From: Bacillota bacterium
Lineage (GTDB): Bacteria; Bacillota; DTU030; DUMP01
Length of the DNA: 64,000 bases
Direction of reading: 5' to 3'
NCBI GenBank assembly: GCA_012837285.1
Contig: DURJ01000117.1
Coordinates: 1 to 64,000, forward strand
Shown here in pieces: positions 41,675-50,015 of the stretch (positions within the stretch are counted from its first letter, which is position 1; each line of letters opens with the position of its first letter). The notes beneath the pieces are model-generated. The model was not told the DNA's origin. It was given only the letters and a program-made list of their open reading frames with translations, and did no database searches. A program made the position numbers and the translations under genes.

Positions 41675-42829
41675 TTGAACGAAACGGTAGCCTTGGTGCC
41701 TTGTTCCGGCTATGGTGAAAAGGAAGTTGTCGGAGCGATAAGGCAAGCGGTGGACTACCTGGGTGGTTGGGGACAATATGTTAAACCGGGACAGCGGGTT
41801 TTACTCAAGGCTAACTTACTAACCAAACGACCGCCGGAAGATGCAGTAACCACCCATCCCTTGGTCGTGAAGGCAGTGGCAGCAGAAGTAATACGGGCCG
41901 GCGGTAAGCCAGTTATATATGACAGCCCGGGCGGTCCGTTTACCACAGCCATACTGGAAGACATTTATAGAGTCTCCGGTTTGACTCAGGTGGCACGGGA
42001 AACAGGCGCGGAATTGAATTGGGATGTGGCCGGCACCCAGGTATCGGCACCGGAAGAGGCCAGAGAGCGCAGTTTTACTTTGAGTCAGGCGGTTTGTAAT
42101 GCCGATGTGGTTATTAATTTACCGAAGCTAAAAAGTCATGGCCTGACACGATACACCGGAGCAGTCAAAAACTTGTACGGGTGCATACCGGGACTGCACA
42201 AAGCTGAGTATCATTTACAGTTGTCGGAGCTCCATAAGTTTGTTGGCTTCTTATTAGATTTGGCGTTGACGGTGAGGCCTGCGCTTACAATTATGGATGC
42301 AGTAGTGGGTATGGAAGGGGAAGGACCGTCGGCAGGAACACCACGTCCTTTGGGCTATTTGTTAGCCAGTCCGTCGGTTTTCGCTCTGGATGCGGTGGCC
42401 GTTACTCTGATCGGCCTTAATTTGGACGAAGTGCCATCAACCAATTTGGCTGCTAAGCGTGGGTTGTTAGCTCGTTCGGTGGATGATATTGTGGTCGGCT
42501 CGGCGTTAAGGGAGGCAATAGTCTCCGATTTTGAGGTGCCCCCGCCAGGGGGAACCAGTTTTCGCTTACTGGGTTACCGCATGCCGCCGCGATTGTTGAA
42601 GTTAGCCGGAGGCCTGTTGGGCGCGCGGCCGGTTTTTCGCGCCGAGCAATGCCGTCGGTGCGGTATTTGTATCAGAAGTTGCCCGGCCAAAGCCATAACC
42701 CTGGCCGACAGGCGGCCTACAGTGGACCTGAAAAAGTGCATCCGTTGTTTCTGCTGTCAAGAACTGTGTCCAGAGCAGGCTGTAACCATTCATCGCTCCT
42801 GGCTAAGCCGACGGTTCCTGAGATCATAA
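41675..42829 (+). CDS. DUF362 protein with C-terminal 2[4Fe-4S] ferredoxin
   Basis: A 384-residue cytoplasmic protein. The first 300 residues are a DUF362 domain (VLLKANLLTKRPPEDAVTTH, VINLPKLKSHGLT and TGAVKNLYGC are typical). The last 60 carry two [4Fe-4S] motifs (CRRCGICIRSCP and CIRCFCCQELCP). Proteins of this architecture are widespread in anaerobes and probably carry out a redox reaction; their substrate is not known. TTG start after ATGGAGGA. Probably the last gene of the rodA transcript, ending at the terminator at 42875. Confidence 0.87.
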   Translation: MNETVALVPCSGYGEKEVVGAIRQAVDYLGGWGQYVKPGQRVLLKANLLTKRPPEDAVTTHPLVVKAVAAEVIRAGGKPVIYDSPGGPFTTAILEDIYRVSGLTQVARETGAELNWDVAGTQVSAPEEARERSFTLSQAVCNADVVINLPKLKSHGLTRYTGAVKNLYGCIPGLHKAEYHLQLSELHKFVGFLLDLALTVRPALTIMDAVVGMEGEGPSAGTPRPLGYLLASPSVFALDAVAVTLIGLNLDEVPSTNLAAKRGLLARSVDDIVVGSALREAIVSDFEVPPPGGTSFRLLGYRMPPRLLKLAGGLLGARPVFRAEQCRRCGICIRSCPAKAITLADRRPTVDLKKCIRCFCCQELCPEQAVTIHRSWLSRRFLRS

Positions 42830-42874
42830 AACAAAGTGCCCTGCAGTTGGAATTTAGCCAGTACCAATCCAAAA

Positions 42875-42901
42875 CCCCACCTCGTAGGTGGGGATTTTTG
42901 T
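42875..42901 (+). terminator. Rho-independent terminator
   Basis: CCCCACCT (42875-42882), loop CGT, AGGTGGGG (42886-42893), then ATTTTTG. Confidence 0.9.
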
Positions 42902-42921
42902 TGGATAATTGCTTCTAATAG

Positions 42922-42950
42922 TTGTAATCATAGCTAAGGAGTAGTATAAT
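42922..42950 (+). promoter_or_regulatory. Promoter of the arsR-radical SAM unit
   Basis: TTGTAA (42922-42927), 17 bases, TATAAT (42945-42950). Directly downstream, ATTAAGCAACTGTTTAAT and the wider AATTAA...TTAATT pair (42953-42980) form an imperfect AT-rich palindrome that may be the ArsR-family operator. Confidence 0.7.
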
Positions 42951-43018
42951 TCAATTAACGATTAAGCAACTGTTTAATTATTAGATAAAGAACAAAGGGC
43001 AACGGAGGAGGTGAGGCG

Positions 43019-43390
43019 ATGCCGGAGTCTGGGGGTCAGTCCAAACATGATAGCGCTCCCGATGACTTGCGCTCCGAGATAGAGGCGCTGAGCGGTGTCG
43101 GAGAACTGTTTAAGATTCTTTCCGACGACACGCGCAGCAAGCTACTTTTTGCTCTTGGGCGGCGTGAACTATGTGTACGAGAGATGGCCTGTCTCTTAGA
43201 TTTGAGTTTACCGGCGGTTTCACACCATCTACGCATTTTGCATCATCAAAGATTAGTCAGAAAGCGCCGTGCCGGTAAAGAGGTGTTTTATTCGCTGCGC
43301 GACCGGCGAGTTATCGCGCTAATTGTGGCAGCTGTCTTGCATGCCGAGGAGCTAGGACTGTTGACTTCGCTGGAACCGGCAATGATCTAA
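43019..43390 (+). CDS. ArsR/SmtB family transcriptional regulator
   Basis: A 123-residue winged-helix regulator: LFKILSDDTRSKLLFAL (about residues 31-47), then ELCVREMACLLDLSLPAVSHHL (about 50-71) with the recognition helix, and the wing VRKRRAGKEVFYSL. The ELCV segment contains the single Cys at the position where metal-sensing members use Cys-x-Cys; the second Cys is absent, so classical alpha-3 metal sensing is doubtful. There is a Cys in MACLL as well. It is divergent from nothing; the radical SAM gene follows 82 bases downstream on the same strand and is the likely target. Confidence 0.9.
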   Translation: MPESGGQSKHDSAPDDLRSEIEALSGVGELFKILSDDTRSKLLFALGRRELCVREMACLLDLSLPAVSHHLRILHHQRLVRKRRAGKEVFYSLRDRRVIALIVAAVLHAEELGLLTSLEPAMI

Positions 43391-43418
43391 AACGGTGGGA
43401 CGAATTTGGAGGTGATAA

Positions 43419-43436
43419 ATGGAACCGGTAAGGTAG
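43419..43436 (+). other. Five-codon minigene with near-perfect ribosome site
   Basis: GGAGGTGAT (43408-43416) is followed at once by ATG and the codons for Met-Glu-Pro-Val-Arg and TAG. The real radical SAM start, with its own AAGGAGG, lies 36 bases further. It could be a leader peptide or a chance or decayed start. Confidence 0.35.
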
Positions 43437-43472
43437 AGTCGGGGGATGAGAGAATACTAAGGAGGTATTAAC

Positions 43473-44861
43473 ATGGCTGTATTTGACACTGTGGCTCTTA
43501 GTGCCGAACGTGCAAAGAAGGTCGCAGCCGAAATGGCTCTCGATCAAGCCCTAAAATACCTGAGCCGGGACCCGGAGCAAAACTTGCCCCGTATCCTGGA
43601 TTCTGCTGAAAAGGTAGCACCTGATGAAGGGCAGAAGAAGAACATCAGGGCGCTGAGAGCCCGTGTGGTGGGCGACGAGAAGATCATGGCTCAAATTAGA
43701 CGTCTGGTTAAGAATCCACGTATGTTAAGAAACTTTGTCAGTATTTGGGTAGTTAACGCCATGCTTCTTGGTGGACCACGACGCAATGTATTGATGAAGA
43801 AGCTGGGCATTCATATACCCAGTCTAATATTGGTCGACCCTACTTCCGCCTGTAACCTGCGTTGTACCGGTTGTTGGGCCGGTGAATATGAAAAGACGGA
43901 TCAGCTGGAACCGGAGCTTCTGGATCGCTTGTTTACCGAGGCTAAGGAACTTGGCATCTATTGGATTGTCTTCTCCGGCGGCGAACCGTTTGCTTATCCT
44001 CATTTGCTGGATGTTGTAGCTCGCCATCCTGACATGGGCTTCATGGCCTATACAAACGGTACTCTAATTACAGACGAAGTGGCGGATAGGCTAGCTGAAC
44101 TGGCCAATTTCTCGCCGGCGTTTAGTCTGGAGGGTTGGCGCGAACAGACAGATGCTCGCCGCGGCGAGGGTGTTTTTGACCAAGTGATGGCGGCCATGGA
44201 TCGCCTACGTGAACGAAGTGTTTACTTTGGCACCTCGCTCACAATTACGCGAGACAATATGGAAAAAGCATATTCTGATGAATTTATGGATTTCTTGGTG
44301 GACAAAGGTGCGACTTACGCCTGGACTTTCCACTATGTACCTATTGGTCGTGATCCAGATCTTGATATGATGATTACACCGGAACAACGGGCTTGGTTAG
44401 TTAAGCGGGTGGCTGAAATTAGAATGACTAAACCAATCTTGGTGGCAGACTTCTGGAACGACGGCCACTTTACCGGCGGCTGCATTGCCGGCGGCCGGAT
44501 GTATTTTCATATCAATGCTGCCGGCATGGTCGAACCTTGTGCCTTTGTACATTTTGCCACCGATAATATTCGCGACAAGAGTTTGAAGGAAATCCTGGCT
44601 TCACCGCTGTTTACCGCCTATCAGAAGCGGCAGCCTTTCAACAAAAATCATTATGCTCCCTGCCCCATCATCGACGCACCCCAAGCCTTGCGTGATATCG
44701 TTAAGGAAACAGGAGCTCAGCCTACTCATGATGGGGCTCAAGATGTGCTTTCTGGCCTGCAGGCCACCTTTCTTGACCGGCGCTCCAGTGAATGGCTAAA
44801 GGCAGCTGATGAGCTTGAAGGGCGTTATTTTAGCCAGGTGTCTGAGCAAGCCGGCAAATAG
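43473..44861 (+). CDS. Radical SAM protein of unknown function
   Basis: A 462-residue enzyme. Residues 1-100 are helical with no known domain. The radical SAM motif is CNLRCTGCW (about residues 127-135), followed by the GGEPF motif (FSGGEPFAYP, about 169-178). A C-terminal region with GGCIAGGRMYFHINAAGM and VEPCAFVHF resembles the auxiliary-cluster SPASM-like end of this superfamily, and further cysteines occur near 400. The substrate is unknown. It is placed behind an ArsR-type regulator, so its expression probably responds to a small effector or metal. AAGGAGG lies upstream. A hairpin follows at 44888. Confidence 0.87.
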   Translation: MAVFDTVALSAERAKKVAAEMALDQALKYLSRDPEQNLPRILDSAEKVAPDEGQKKNIRALRARVVGDEKIMAQIRRLVKNPRMLRNFVSIWVVNAMLLGGPRRNVLMKKLGIHIPSLILVDPTSACNLRCTGCWAGEYEKTDQLEPELLDRLFTEAKELGIYWIVFSGGEPFAYPHLLDVVARHPDMGFMAYTNGTLITDEVADRLAELANFSPAFSLEGWREQTDARRGEGVFDQVMAAMDRLRERSVYFGTSLTITRDNMEKAYSDEFMDFLVDKGATYAWTFHYVPIGRDPDLDMMITPEQRAWLVKRVAEIRMTKPILVADFWNDGHFTGGCIAGGRMYFHINAAGMVEPCAFVHFATDNIRDKSLKEILASPLFTAYQKRQPFNKNHYAPCPIIDAPQALRDIVKETGAQPTHDGAQDVLSGLQATFLDRRSSEWLKAADELEGRYFSQVSEQAGK

Positions 44862-44887
44862 TACGTCGGCTGTGTTTGGTAATGATA

Positions 44888-44915
44888 ATTGCCCGGGTCG
44901 CGAGGCCCGGGCAAT
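44888..44915. terminator. Strong symmetric hairpin after the radical SAM gene
   Basis: ATTGCCCGGG (44888-44897) and CCCGGGCAAT (44906-44915) form a perfect 10-bp stem. There is no long T run, only scattered T afterwards, so termination may be partial. Confidence 0.6.
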
Positions 44916-44942
44916 GTAGTGTCTTTATCAAGCAGGAAAACG

Positions 44943-44980
44943 GCCTCCTATGGCGAAAGGACAAAGCGTAATGAGGAGGC
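44943..44980 (+). promoter_or_regulatory. Hairpin covering the carbonic-anhydrase ribosome site
   Basis: GCCTCCT (44943-44949) is complementary to AGGAGGC (44974-44980), which is the ribosome site of the next gene. The pairing would hide the site in the mRNA. Confidence 0.45.
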
Positions 44981-44988
44981 TTGAACGA

Positions 44989-45474
44989 ATGATTAGCCCC
45001 AGCGTTTTCATAGCCCCGGGAGCTCAGATTATAGGTCAAGTGAGTATTGGACCCATGTCAAGCATTTGGTTTGGTAGCATTGTCCGGGCTGATGTGGATA
45101 CCATAACCATAGGACAAGGTTGTAATATTCAGGACAGATCTGTTATCCACGTATCCCACGGGTTTCCGGTTGTGCTGGAGGATTATGTATCGGTGGGTCA
45201 TGGAGCGATTGTACACGGCTGTTATATCGAAGAGGGGGCCTTAGTAGGCATAGGAGCTATCATACTAGACGGTGCTCGTGTCGGTCGGGAAACGGTGATA
45301 GGCGCCGGTAGTTTAGTACTGGAAAACACAGTATTACCAGCGCGCAGCCTAGTGGTCGGGCATCCGGCTCGGGCAATTCGCCAGTTGTCTCAGGAAGAAA
45401 TACAAATGTTCCGGAGCACAGCTTCTCGTTACACCGAGTATGCCCAGCGTTACATAAAGCAGGAGTGGAAATGA
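44989..45474 (+). CDS. Gamma-carbonic anhydrase family protein
   Basis: A 161-residue left-handed beta-helix (hexapeptide repeat) protein of the gamma carbonic anhydrase/PaaY/YrdA type. RADVDTITIG, NIQDRSVIHVS, VSVGHGAIVHGC and VGIGAIILDGARVG carry the repeat and the three His candidates for metal binding. It may hydrate CO2 or act as an acyl-CoA-related metalloprotein. The start was placed at ATG 44989, nine bases after GAGGAGG; an upstream ATG at 44950 would add 13 residues. Confidence 0.88.
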   Translation: MISPSVFIAPGAQIIGQVSIGPMSSIWFGSIVRADVDTITIGQGCNIQDRSVIHVSHGFPVVLEDYVSVGHGAIVHGCYIEEGALVGIGAIILDGARVGRETVIGAGSLVLENTVLPARSLVVGHPARAIRQLSQEEIQMFRSTASRYTEYAQRYIKQEWK

Positions 45475-45484
45475 GGGAGACGTT

Positions 45485-46282
45485 TTGAACTTTTGGCAGA
45501 ACAAGGTTGTACTGGTGACCGGTGCTTCTCGAGGTATCGGAAAGGCATTGGCCGATCGATTAGCCGAAGTGGGTGCCCGCCTGGTTTTGACTGGGCGCGA
45601 CGAGACGAAGCTTCAGTGTCTGGCCGGCCGGCTGTCTGCGGCTGGAATAGAGTGCGTATATATGGCCGCTGACGTGCGAGATCAGACGGCAGTGGAGCAA
45701 GTGGTATACTATGGATTCGATCAGCTGGGGAAGATCGATGTGCTTGTTAACAATGCCGGTATTGGTCTTCGTGGACCGGTGGAGACTTTGGAGCCGGCAC
45801 AGCTACTGGAGGCAGTGGCCGTGAATGTGGTGGGACCGCTGCATTTTATCCAAGCCACAGTACCTTTGTTTAGAAGACAGGGTAGCGGGTTGGTGATCAA
45901 TATCGCCTCTTTGGGTGCTATTCAAGTAGCCCCAAATATCGGAGGGTATGTTGCCACCAAGGCGGCTTTGACCAAGTTGGGAGAAACACTGCAGCTAGAG
46001 CTTCAAGACAGTGGGATCAGGGTGTGTACAGCCTATCCCGGGTCTGTCCGCACCGAGTTCCGACGTCATGCGCTGGGGGATGCCTATGGGGAAAAGGAGC
46101 CGCGTTTATCCAGAATTGCACCGGAGGCAGTTGCCGAGCAAATCTTGCGGCAAACAGCCGCTGGAAGACGCCATATTTTTATTACCCCTAAGGATCGTTT
46201 TTTTGCTCATTTAGCCGGTGTAGCACCTAACTGGTCAGAATTTCTAGTGGGTCGGGCATTTCGCCGAGCCAAAGGAATATGA
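45485..46282 (+). CDS. Short-chain dehydrogenase/reductase
   Basis: A 265-residue classical SDR: cofactor motif VTGASRGIGKALADR (about residues 11-25), NNAG (about 88-91), catalytic Ser in NIASLGAI (about 140) and YVATKAA (Tyr-x-x-x-Lys, about 156-162). The basic Arg after GAS suggests NADP(H). The later part (PGSVRTEF) matches those acting on ketones or sugar/fatty-acid derivatives. TTG start after GGGAGACG. Ten bases separate it from the carbonic-anhydrase-like gene. Substrate unknown. Confidence 0.9.
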   Translation: MNFWQNKVVLVTGASRGIGKALADRLAEVGARLVLTGRDETKLQCLAGRLSAAGIECVYMAADVRDQTAVEQVVYYGFDQLGKIDVLVNNAGIGLRGPVETLEPAQLLEAVAVNVVGPLHFIQATVPLFRRQGSGLVINIASLGAIQVAPNIGGYVATKAALTKLGETLQLELQDSGIRVCTAYPGSVRTEFRRHALGDAYGEKEPRLSRIAPEAVAEQILRQTAAGRRHIFITPKDRFFAHLAGVAPNWSEFLVGRAFRRAKGI

Positions 46283-46316
46283 ATCTAGAGGGAAACAAAG
46301 CAAGGGGGGGTAACTG

Positions 46317-46745
46317 ATGCGAATAGTCCCAGTGGAAGGTAAGGATCTTCCGTTGGTAAAAAAACTATTGGAAAACGTGGGTCTTTCCTGGGCCGGGATC
46401 GAAGATCAGTTTGAGCATTTTCTCAAATTGATGTTGGATGGCGAATTGGTGGCAGTGGCCGGCCTGGAGGTCTATGATCATGTGGGCTTAATGCGGTCGG
46501 TGGCCGTAGCGCAGGAATACCGTCACTCCGGTCTAGGTCGTGGTCTGACCCGGGCGATGATTAACAAGGCGCGGTCTATGGGGCTTGAACGGCTGTATCT
46601 ACTCACTGAGACAGCTTCCGATTATTTTTATCGCTTTGGTTTCCGTCCTATCGATCGCTCGGAGGTTTATGCGCCGGTGTTGGGGTCAGAACAGTTTCGC
46701 ACTGTGTGCTCATCCAATGCTGTTTCTATGTACCTCAAACTGTAA
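46317..46745 (+). CDS. GNAT acetyltransferase, ArsN2-like
   Basis: A 142-residue N-acetyltransferase with the acetyl-CoA motif LMRSVAVAQEYRHSGLGRGLTRAM (motif A at about residues 60-83; the Gln/Arg-x-x-Gly-x-Gly/Ala pattern is HSGLGRG) and the later YLLTETASDYFYRFGF. The overall pattern is like the arsenic-linked ArsN2 group, whose substrates are not all known. AAGGGGGGGTAA lies upstream of the ATG. It may be co-transcribed with the SDR gene. The arsenic link is a resemblance only. Confidence 0.82.
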   Translation: MRIVPVEGKDLPLVKKLLENVGLSWAGIEDQFEHFLKLMLDGELVAVAGLEVYDHVGLMRSVAVAQEYRHSGLGRGLTRAMINKARSMGLERLYLLTETASDYFYRFGFRPIDRSEVYAPVLGSEQFRTVCSSNAVSMYLKL

Positions 46746-46807
46746 GGCGCCGAGGCTGTTGGCTGAAGGACCTTGCCGGTTCGATACAGTTATTTTGGGC
46801 CTGAATG

Positions 46808-47329
46808 CTAGCTGTATAAAACAGTGCCAATTCCTGCTGCCAAAAGTAAAGTTAAAATAGGGTCCAGACGAAATTGGCGGATGGCAACAAAGGCTGCTAT
46901 TGAGATAACCCAGCTGGAAGCAGATTGCATTGAAGACGGTAAAATGCCCCAGATGGCGGCAGCAATCAGCGCCACTACAGCCGGTCTAATGCCGGTGAAT
47001 GCGGCCTGTACTGCGTCCAAGGTATTGTATTTCAAAAAGAGGCGAGTTAGGCTCAAAACTATCAAAAGTGAAGGCGTCACTACACCGGATGTGGCGGCCA
47101 CGGAACCGAAGACGCCCGCCATCTTGTACCCGACAAAAGTTGCTGCATTGATAGCGATAGGCCCAGGAGTCACCTGCGAAATAGCAACCAGATCGATAAA
47201 CTCGGACAAAGTAAGCCAGTTACTATTGGCGACTATTTCTTGCTGAATTAGGGGTAACATGGCATAGCCCCCACCGAAACTAAACAGACCGATTTTGAAG
47301 AAAGTCAGAAAAAGTTGCGTGTAAATCAT
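46808..47329 (-). CDS. chrA: Chromate transporter family protein, half 2
   Basis: A 173-residue membrane protein with the ChrA half-domain motif FGGGYAMLPLIQQEIV (about residues 18-33) and GPIAINAATFVGYK (about 56-69). It belongs to the short-chain (half-size) ChrA type, which needs a partner. The gene overlaps the end of the other half by four bases on the same strand. Chromate/sulfate antiport is known for some members; the natural substrate in an anaerobe is uncertain. Confidence 0.9.
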   Translation of the reverse strand: MIYTQLFLTFFKIGLFSFGGGYAMLPLIQQEIVANSNWLTLSEFIDLVAISQVTPGPIAINAATFVGYKMAGVFGSVAATSGVVTPSLLIVLSLTRLFLKYNTLDAVQAAFTGIRPAVVALIAAAIWGILPSSMQSASSWVISIAAFVAIRQFRLDPILTLLLAAGIGTVLYS

Positions 47330-47967
47330 GTGTTATCACCGTGGCCTTTGCCGTTATTATTATTTGTCTGTTCAAGTACACGGCGACTGTTGACGGCAAG
47401 ACCTGCAATTGCGGCGGCAACAATTACCAGTACTGGATGCAGCCCAACAACCAACAAGAGAACTATGGCTACAATAGATAGAACGGCAGCTTGTTTACTT
47501 CTGATGGTGTTTTTACCGATATCATAGACTGCTGAGGCCATCAGGGCGACAATAGCAGGGCGCATTCCTGTCAGAGCCGCACGGACAAAACGATTGTCTT
47601 GCAGACCAAGAAAAAAAGTAGCTACAATAATAAGGATGACGAACGAAGGCAAGGTAGCTCCCAGTACTGCCGCCAATGTGCCTCTGAGACCGTTTAGCTT
47701 ATAGCCGGTGATCACAGCTATGTTCACAGCGATAGGCCCGGGAGCACTTTGGGCCACAGCGATAGCGTCTATGAACTCTTCGTCTTGAAGCCAGCCTGAT
47801 TTTTCCACCAGGGATTTGCGAATCAGAGGCAACATAGCGTAGCCACCGCCGAAGGTAAAAGCCCCAATAGATAAGAATGACCAAAAAAGCCCACCGGGTG
47901 TGGGTTTACTGGGTGTGGACAAGGCGGATGCAGTACTAGACTCGATGTCGCGGTCTAAAGTGTTCAT
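47326..47967 (-). CDS. chrA: Chromate transporter family protein, half 1
   Basis: A 213-residue membrane protein, the first of the pair: FGGGYAMLPLIRKSLVEKSGW and SAPGPIAVNIAVITGYK are the same motifs as in its partner, so the two arose by duplication. The start was set at ATG 47967 because GAGGTAAT lies just upstream; an upstream frame to 48021 has no ribosome site. The two halves presumably form a heterodimeric transporter. A basic, Ser/Thr-rich N-terminal tail of about 25 residues precedes the first helix. Confidence 0.9.
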   Translation of the reverse strand: MNTLDRDIESSTASALSTPSKPTPGGLFWSFLSIGAFTFGGGYAMLPLIRKSLVEKSGWLQDEEFIDAIAVAQSAPGPIAVNIAVITGYKLNGLRGTLAAVLGATLPSFVILIIVATFFLGLQDNRFVRAALTGMRPAIVALMASAVYDIGKNTIRSKQAAVLSIVAIVLLLVVGLHPVLVIVAAAIAGLAVNSRRVLEQTNNNNGKGHGDNT

Positions 47968-48083
47968 AGCCACTATTACCTCACAAATCGGCTTATTGTC
48001 TACAGAATACCACAATAACACAATTTTGGCTAACTGTTGGTGTCGGTTTGTTTTTAATCATGGTTCGGAAGGAGTGGCCGCAG

Positions 48084-49043
48084 TTGTTGGTATTATCAAC
48101 AGTGAAGTTTAGCTCTGAGCAGCAGGCTCTGGTGACAACGGAGTTTCCCACGGTGGAACTTCTGGTGGCTGAGGAGGCTAAAGTCTATGAACAGCGCTGG
48201 CCCAAATTGGAGATTCTGATTACTTTCACCGGGGATCAAATTACGTCTGATTTTCTAACCAAAGCCAAAGACTTACGGTGGGTGCAGGTTTTTTCGGCTG
48301 GTGTCGACAGGTTGCCCCTGGCCGAGTTGAAACAACGAGGCATAGCTTTGACCAATGTAAGTGGAGTTCATAAGAGATCCATGGCGGAACAGGCTTTTGC
48401 TTATATACTGGCTTTTGTCCGTTTGTTACCGCGTTTTCTGGCTGCCCAGGCAAGACATGATTGGGATCGTCCAACCGGATTCTTTGCTTTTGAACCGTTG
48501 GCGGGGAAAACGCTGGCGGTGGTAGGCACGGGCAGTATTGGACAAGAGGTAGCCCGTTTAGGTCGGGCTTTCGGCATGATAACGGTAGGGGTTAATACTA
48601 GCGGTGATTTACCTCCACACTTCGACCAAGTGTATTCCAGCGAGCAGCTTCAACAGGCTCTGAGCAAAGCTGATTTTGTCGTGCTCCTAGTGCCGCTAAC
48701 CGAGGATACCAAGGGACTCATTGGAGCCGACGAGTTGGCAGCCCTAAAACCTTCGGCCTATCTGGTGAATATTGCCCGTGGAGCGGTGGTAGATGAACAA
48801 GCATTGATTGATGCTCTGAAGACACGGAAACTAGCCGGAGCCGGGCTAGATGTTTTTGCCGAAGAGCCGCTGCCGGTGGACAGCCCCTTGTGGGGTTTTC
48901 CCAATGTGATCATCACTCCGCACATCGGCGGTTGGTCGGCGGACTACAAAGACAGATGTCTGGCAGTATTTAGTGAAAACCTGCAGTGCTTTTTGGCCGG
49001 GCGGCCGTTCTTTACCCCGGTGGACTTAGATAAAGGGTACTGA
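48084..49043 (+). CDS. D-2-hydroxyacid dehydrogenase
   Basis: A 319-residue NAD(P)-dependent dehydrogenase: Rossmann motif VVGTGSIGQEVARLGRAFG (about residues 146-164), catalytic Arg in NIARGAVVDEQALIDAL (about 229-245), Glu in GLDVFAEEPLP and His in PHIGG (about 283-287). It reduces 2-oxoacids such as glyoxylate, hydroxypyruvate or pyruvate-like compounds. Start is uncertain: TTG 48084 is chosen because GGAAGGAG is nine bases upstream; ATG 48060 and ATG 48048 are in frame but have no ribosome site. Confidence 0.87.
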   Translation: MLVLSTVKFSSEQQALVTTEFPTVELLVAEEAKVYEQRWPKLEILITFTGDQITSDFLTKAKDLRWVQVFSAGVDRLPLAELKQRGIALTNVSGVHKRSMAEQAFAYILAFVRLLPRFLAAQARHDWDRPTGFFAFEPLAGKTLAVVGTGSIGQEVARLGRAFGMITVGVNTSGDLPPHFDQVYSSEQLQQALSKADFVVLLVPLTEDTKGLIGADELAALKPSAYLVNIARGAVVDEQALIDALKTRKLAGAGLDVFAEEPLPVDSPLWGFPNVIITPHIGGWSADYKDRCLAVFSENLQCFLAGRPFFTPVDLDKGY

Positions 49044-49065
49044 TGGCGCTCTGCCGGTGGCGGTA

Positions 49066-49764
49066 TTAGCCCCGCCCAGGTCGGTACTTCTTTAAGAGCA
49101 GGCAACTGGCGGCGAGCAAGACTGACAATGCTCCCAGGACTCGGGTGGCGATGGCTACAGTGGCATTAAGGAAGAACTGCTCGGGGAACAACTTAATCAA
49201 GTTATCTGTAGCTGGATCCAGTTGCCAGAGCATATTATCAAATGATATTATGTGGAAGAAGGTGAAGGCGCGGTTAAAATCAAGCCGGACAGCCAGCAGT
49301 AAGATCAGGAAGCAAGCGATGCCGGCTCCGCTTCCCCCGGCCACGGCTGCGATTACTGTCAGCCCGGCTCGGCTTTTTCTCACTGTCCAGATCAGCCCAG
49401 TCCCAGCCGCTAACAGAAGCAAGGCCAGATTACGCCCAATCCATCCGACCCGAAACAGATGGCGGACGTCGGCCAGATGGGCAATTTCATGCTCCTGGTA
49501 CAGTGGCTTAGGGCCGTTCGGGGACGGGATAAGTACTTGCGGTGACGAAATTTGGTTACGGTAGTATTCCCACAAAGCCTGGCTAAAGCGCTTATATTCC
49601 TGGGAACTGAAGCCGGTAGCCTGTTTAAGGTTAAGAATTTCGTACTGCTTCAGATAGAAGCGTTCGGAGAAGGCCACGCTTTCGGTGGCTAGCATGGTGG
49701 TCAGCAGAGGAATTGAAAGTACTATTAATAAGGCCGCCACCAAAACGGCTCTTTTTTCTTTCAT
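49066..49764 (-). CDS. DUF1461 (TIGR01906) integral membrane protein
   Basis: A 232-residue membrane protein with four predicted helices. A large extracytoplasmic loop between helices 1 and 2 contains YKRFSQALWEYYRNQ and EIAHLADVRHLFR, the family's most conserved segments, and a later loop has FTFFHIISFDNMLWQLDP. Function is unknown. Start placed at ATG 49764 because GAGGAGGTAAAA precedes it; the frame extends 52 codons further without a site. It converges on the dehydrogenase gene with only 22 bases between them. Confidence 0.85.
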   Translation of the reverse strand: MKEKRAVLVAALLIVLSIPLLTTMLATESVAFSERFYLKQYEILNLKQATGFSSQEYKRFSQALWEYYRNQISSPQVLIPSPNGPKPLYQEHEIAHLADVRHLFRVGWIGRNLALLLLAAGTGLIWTVRKSRAGLTVIAAVAGGSGAGIACFLILLLAVRLDFNRAFTFFHIISFDNMLWQLDPATDNLIKLFPEQFFLNATVAIATRVLGALSVLLAASCLLLKKYRPGRG

Positions 49765-50015
49765 TTTTACCTCCTCAATGAACAACGCCCGGTATTGGTA
49801 AGTACCGACAATCAGCGCTTGAAAGCCGGAGCAGCAACCTTCGCTAACTATAATAACATGTTGTAGCCTAGATTGGCGGTCCAACTTGAGAATTATTTTG
49901 ACGGAAAAACGTGAGCACAAAAGAAGTGAGGACTAGGTACGACAAGGGATGAAACATCGTCCAGTCGGCAACAATAAAGGACGAATATTGTGTGGTGTGC
50001 TGGGGGGGAGAGACA

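Noticed and set aside
46585-46860. A 91-codon plus-strand frame overlapping the GNAT gene
   Set aside because: It is a frame-shifted shadow of the acetyltransferase gene with no ribosome site.
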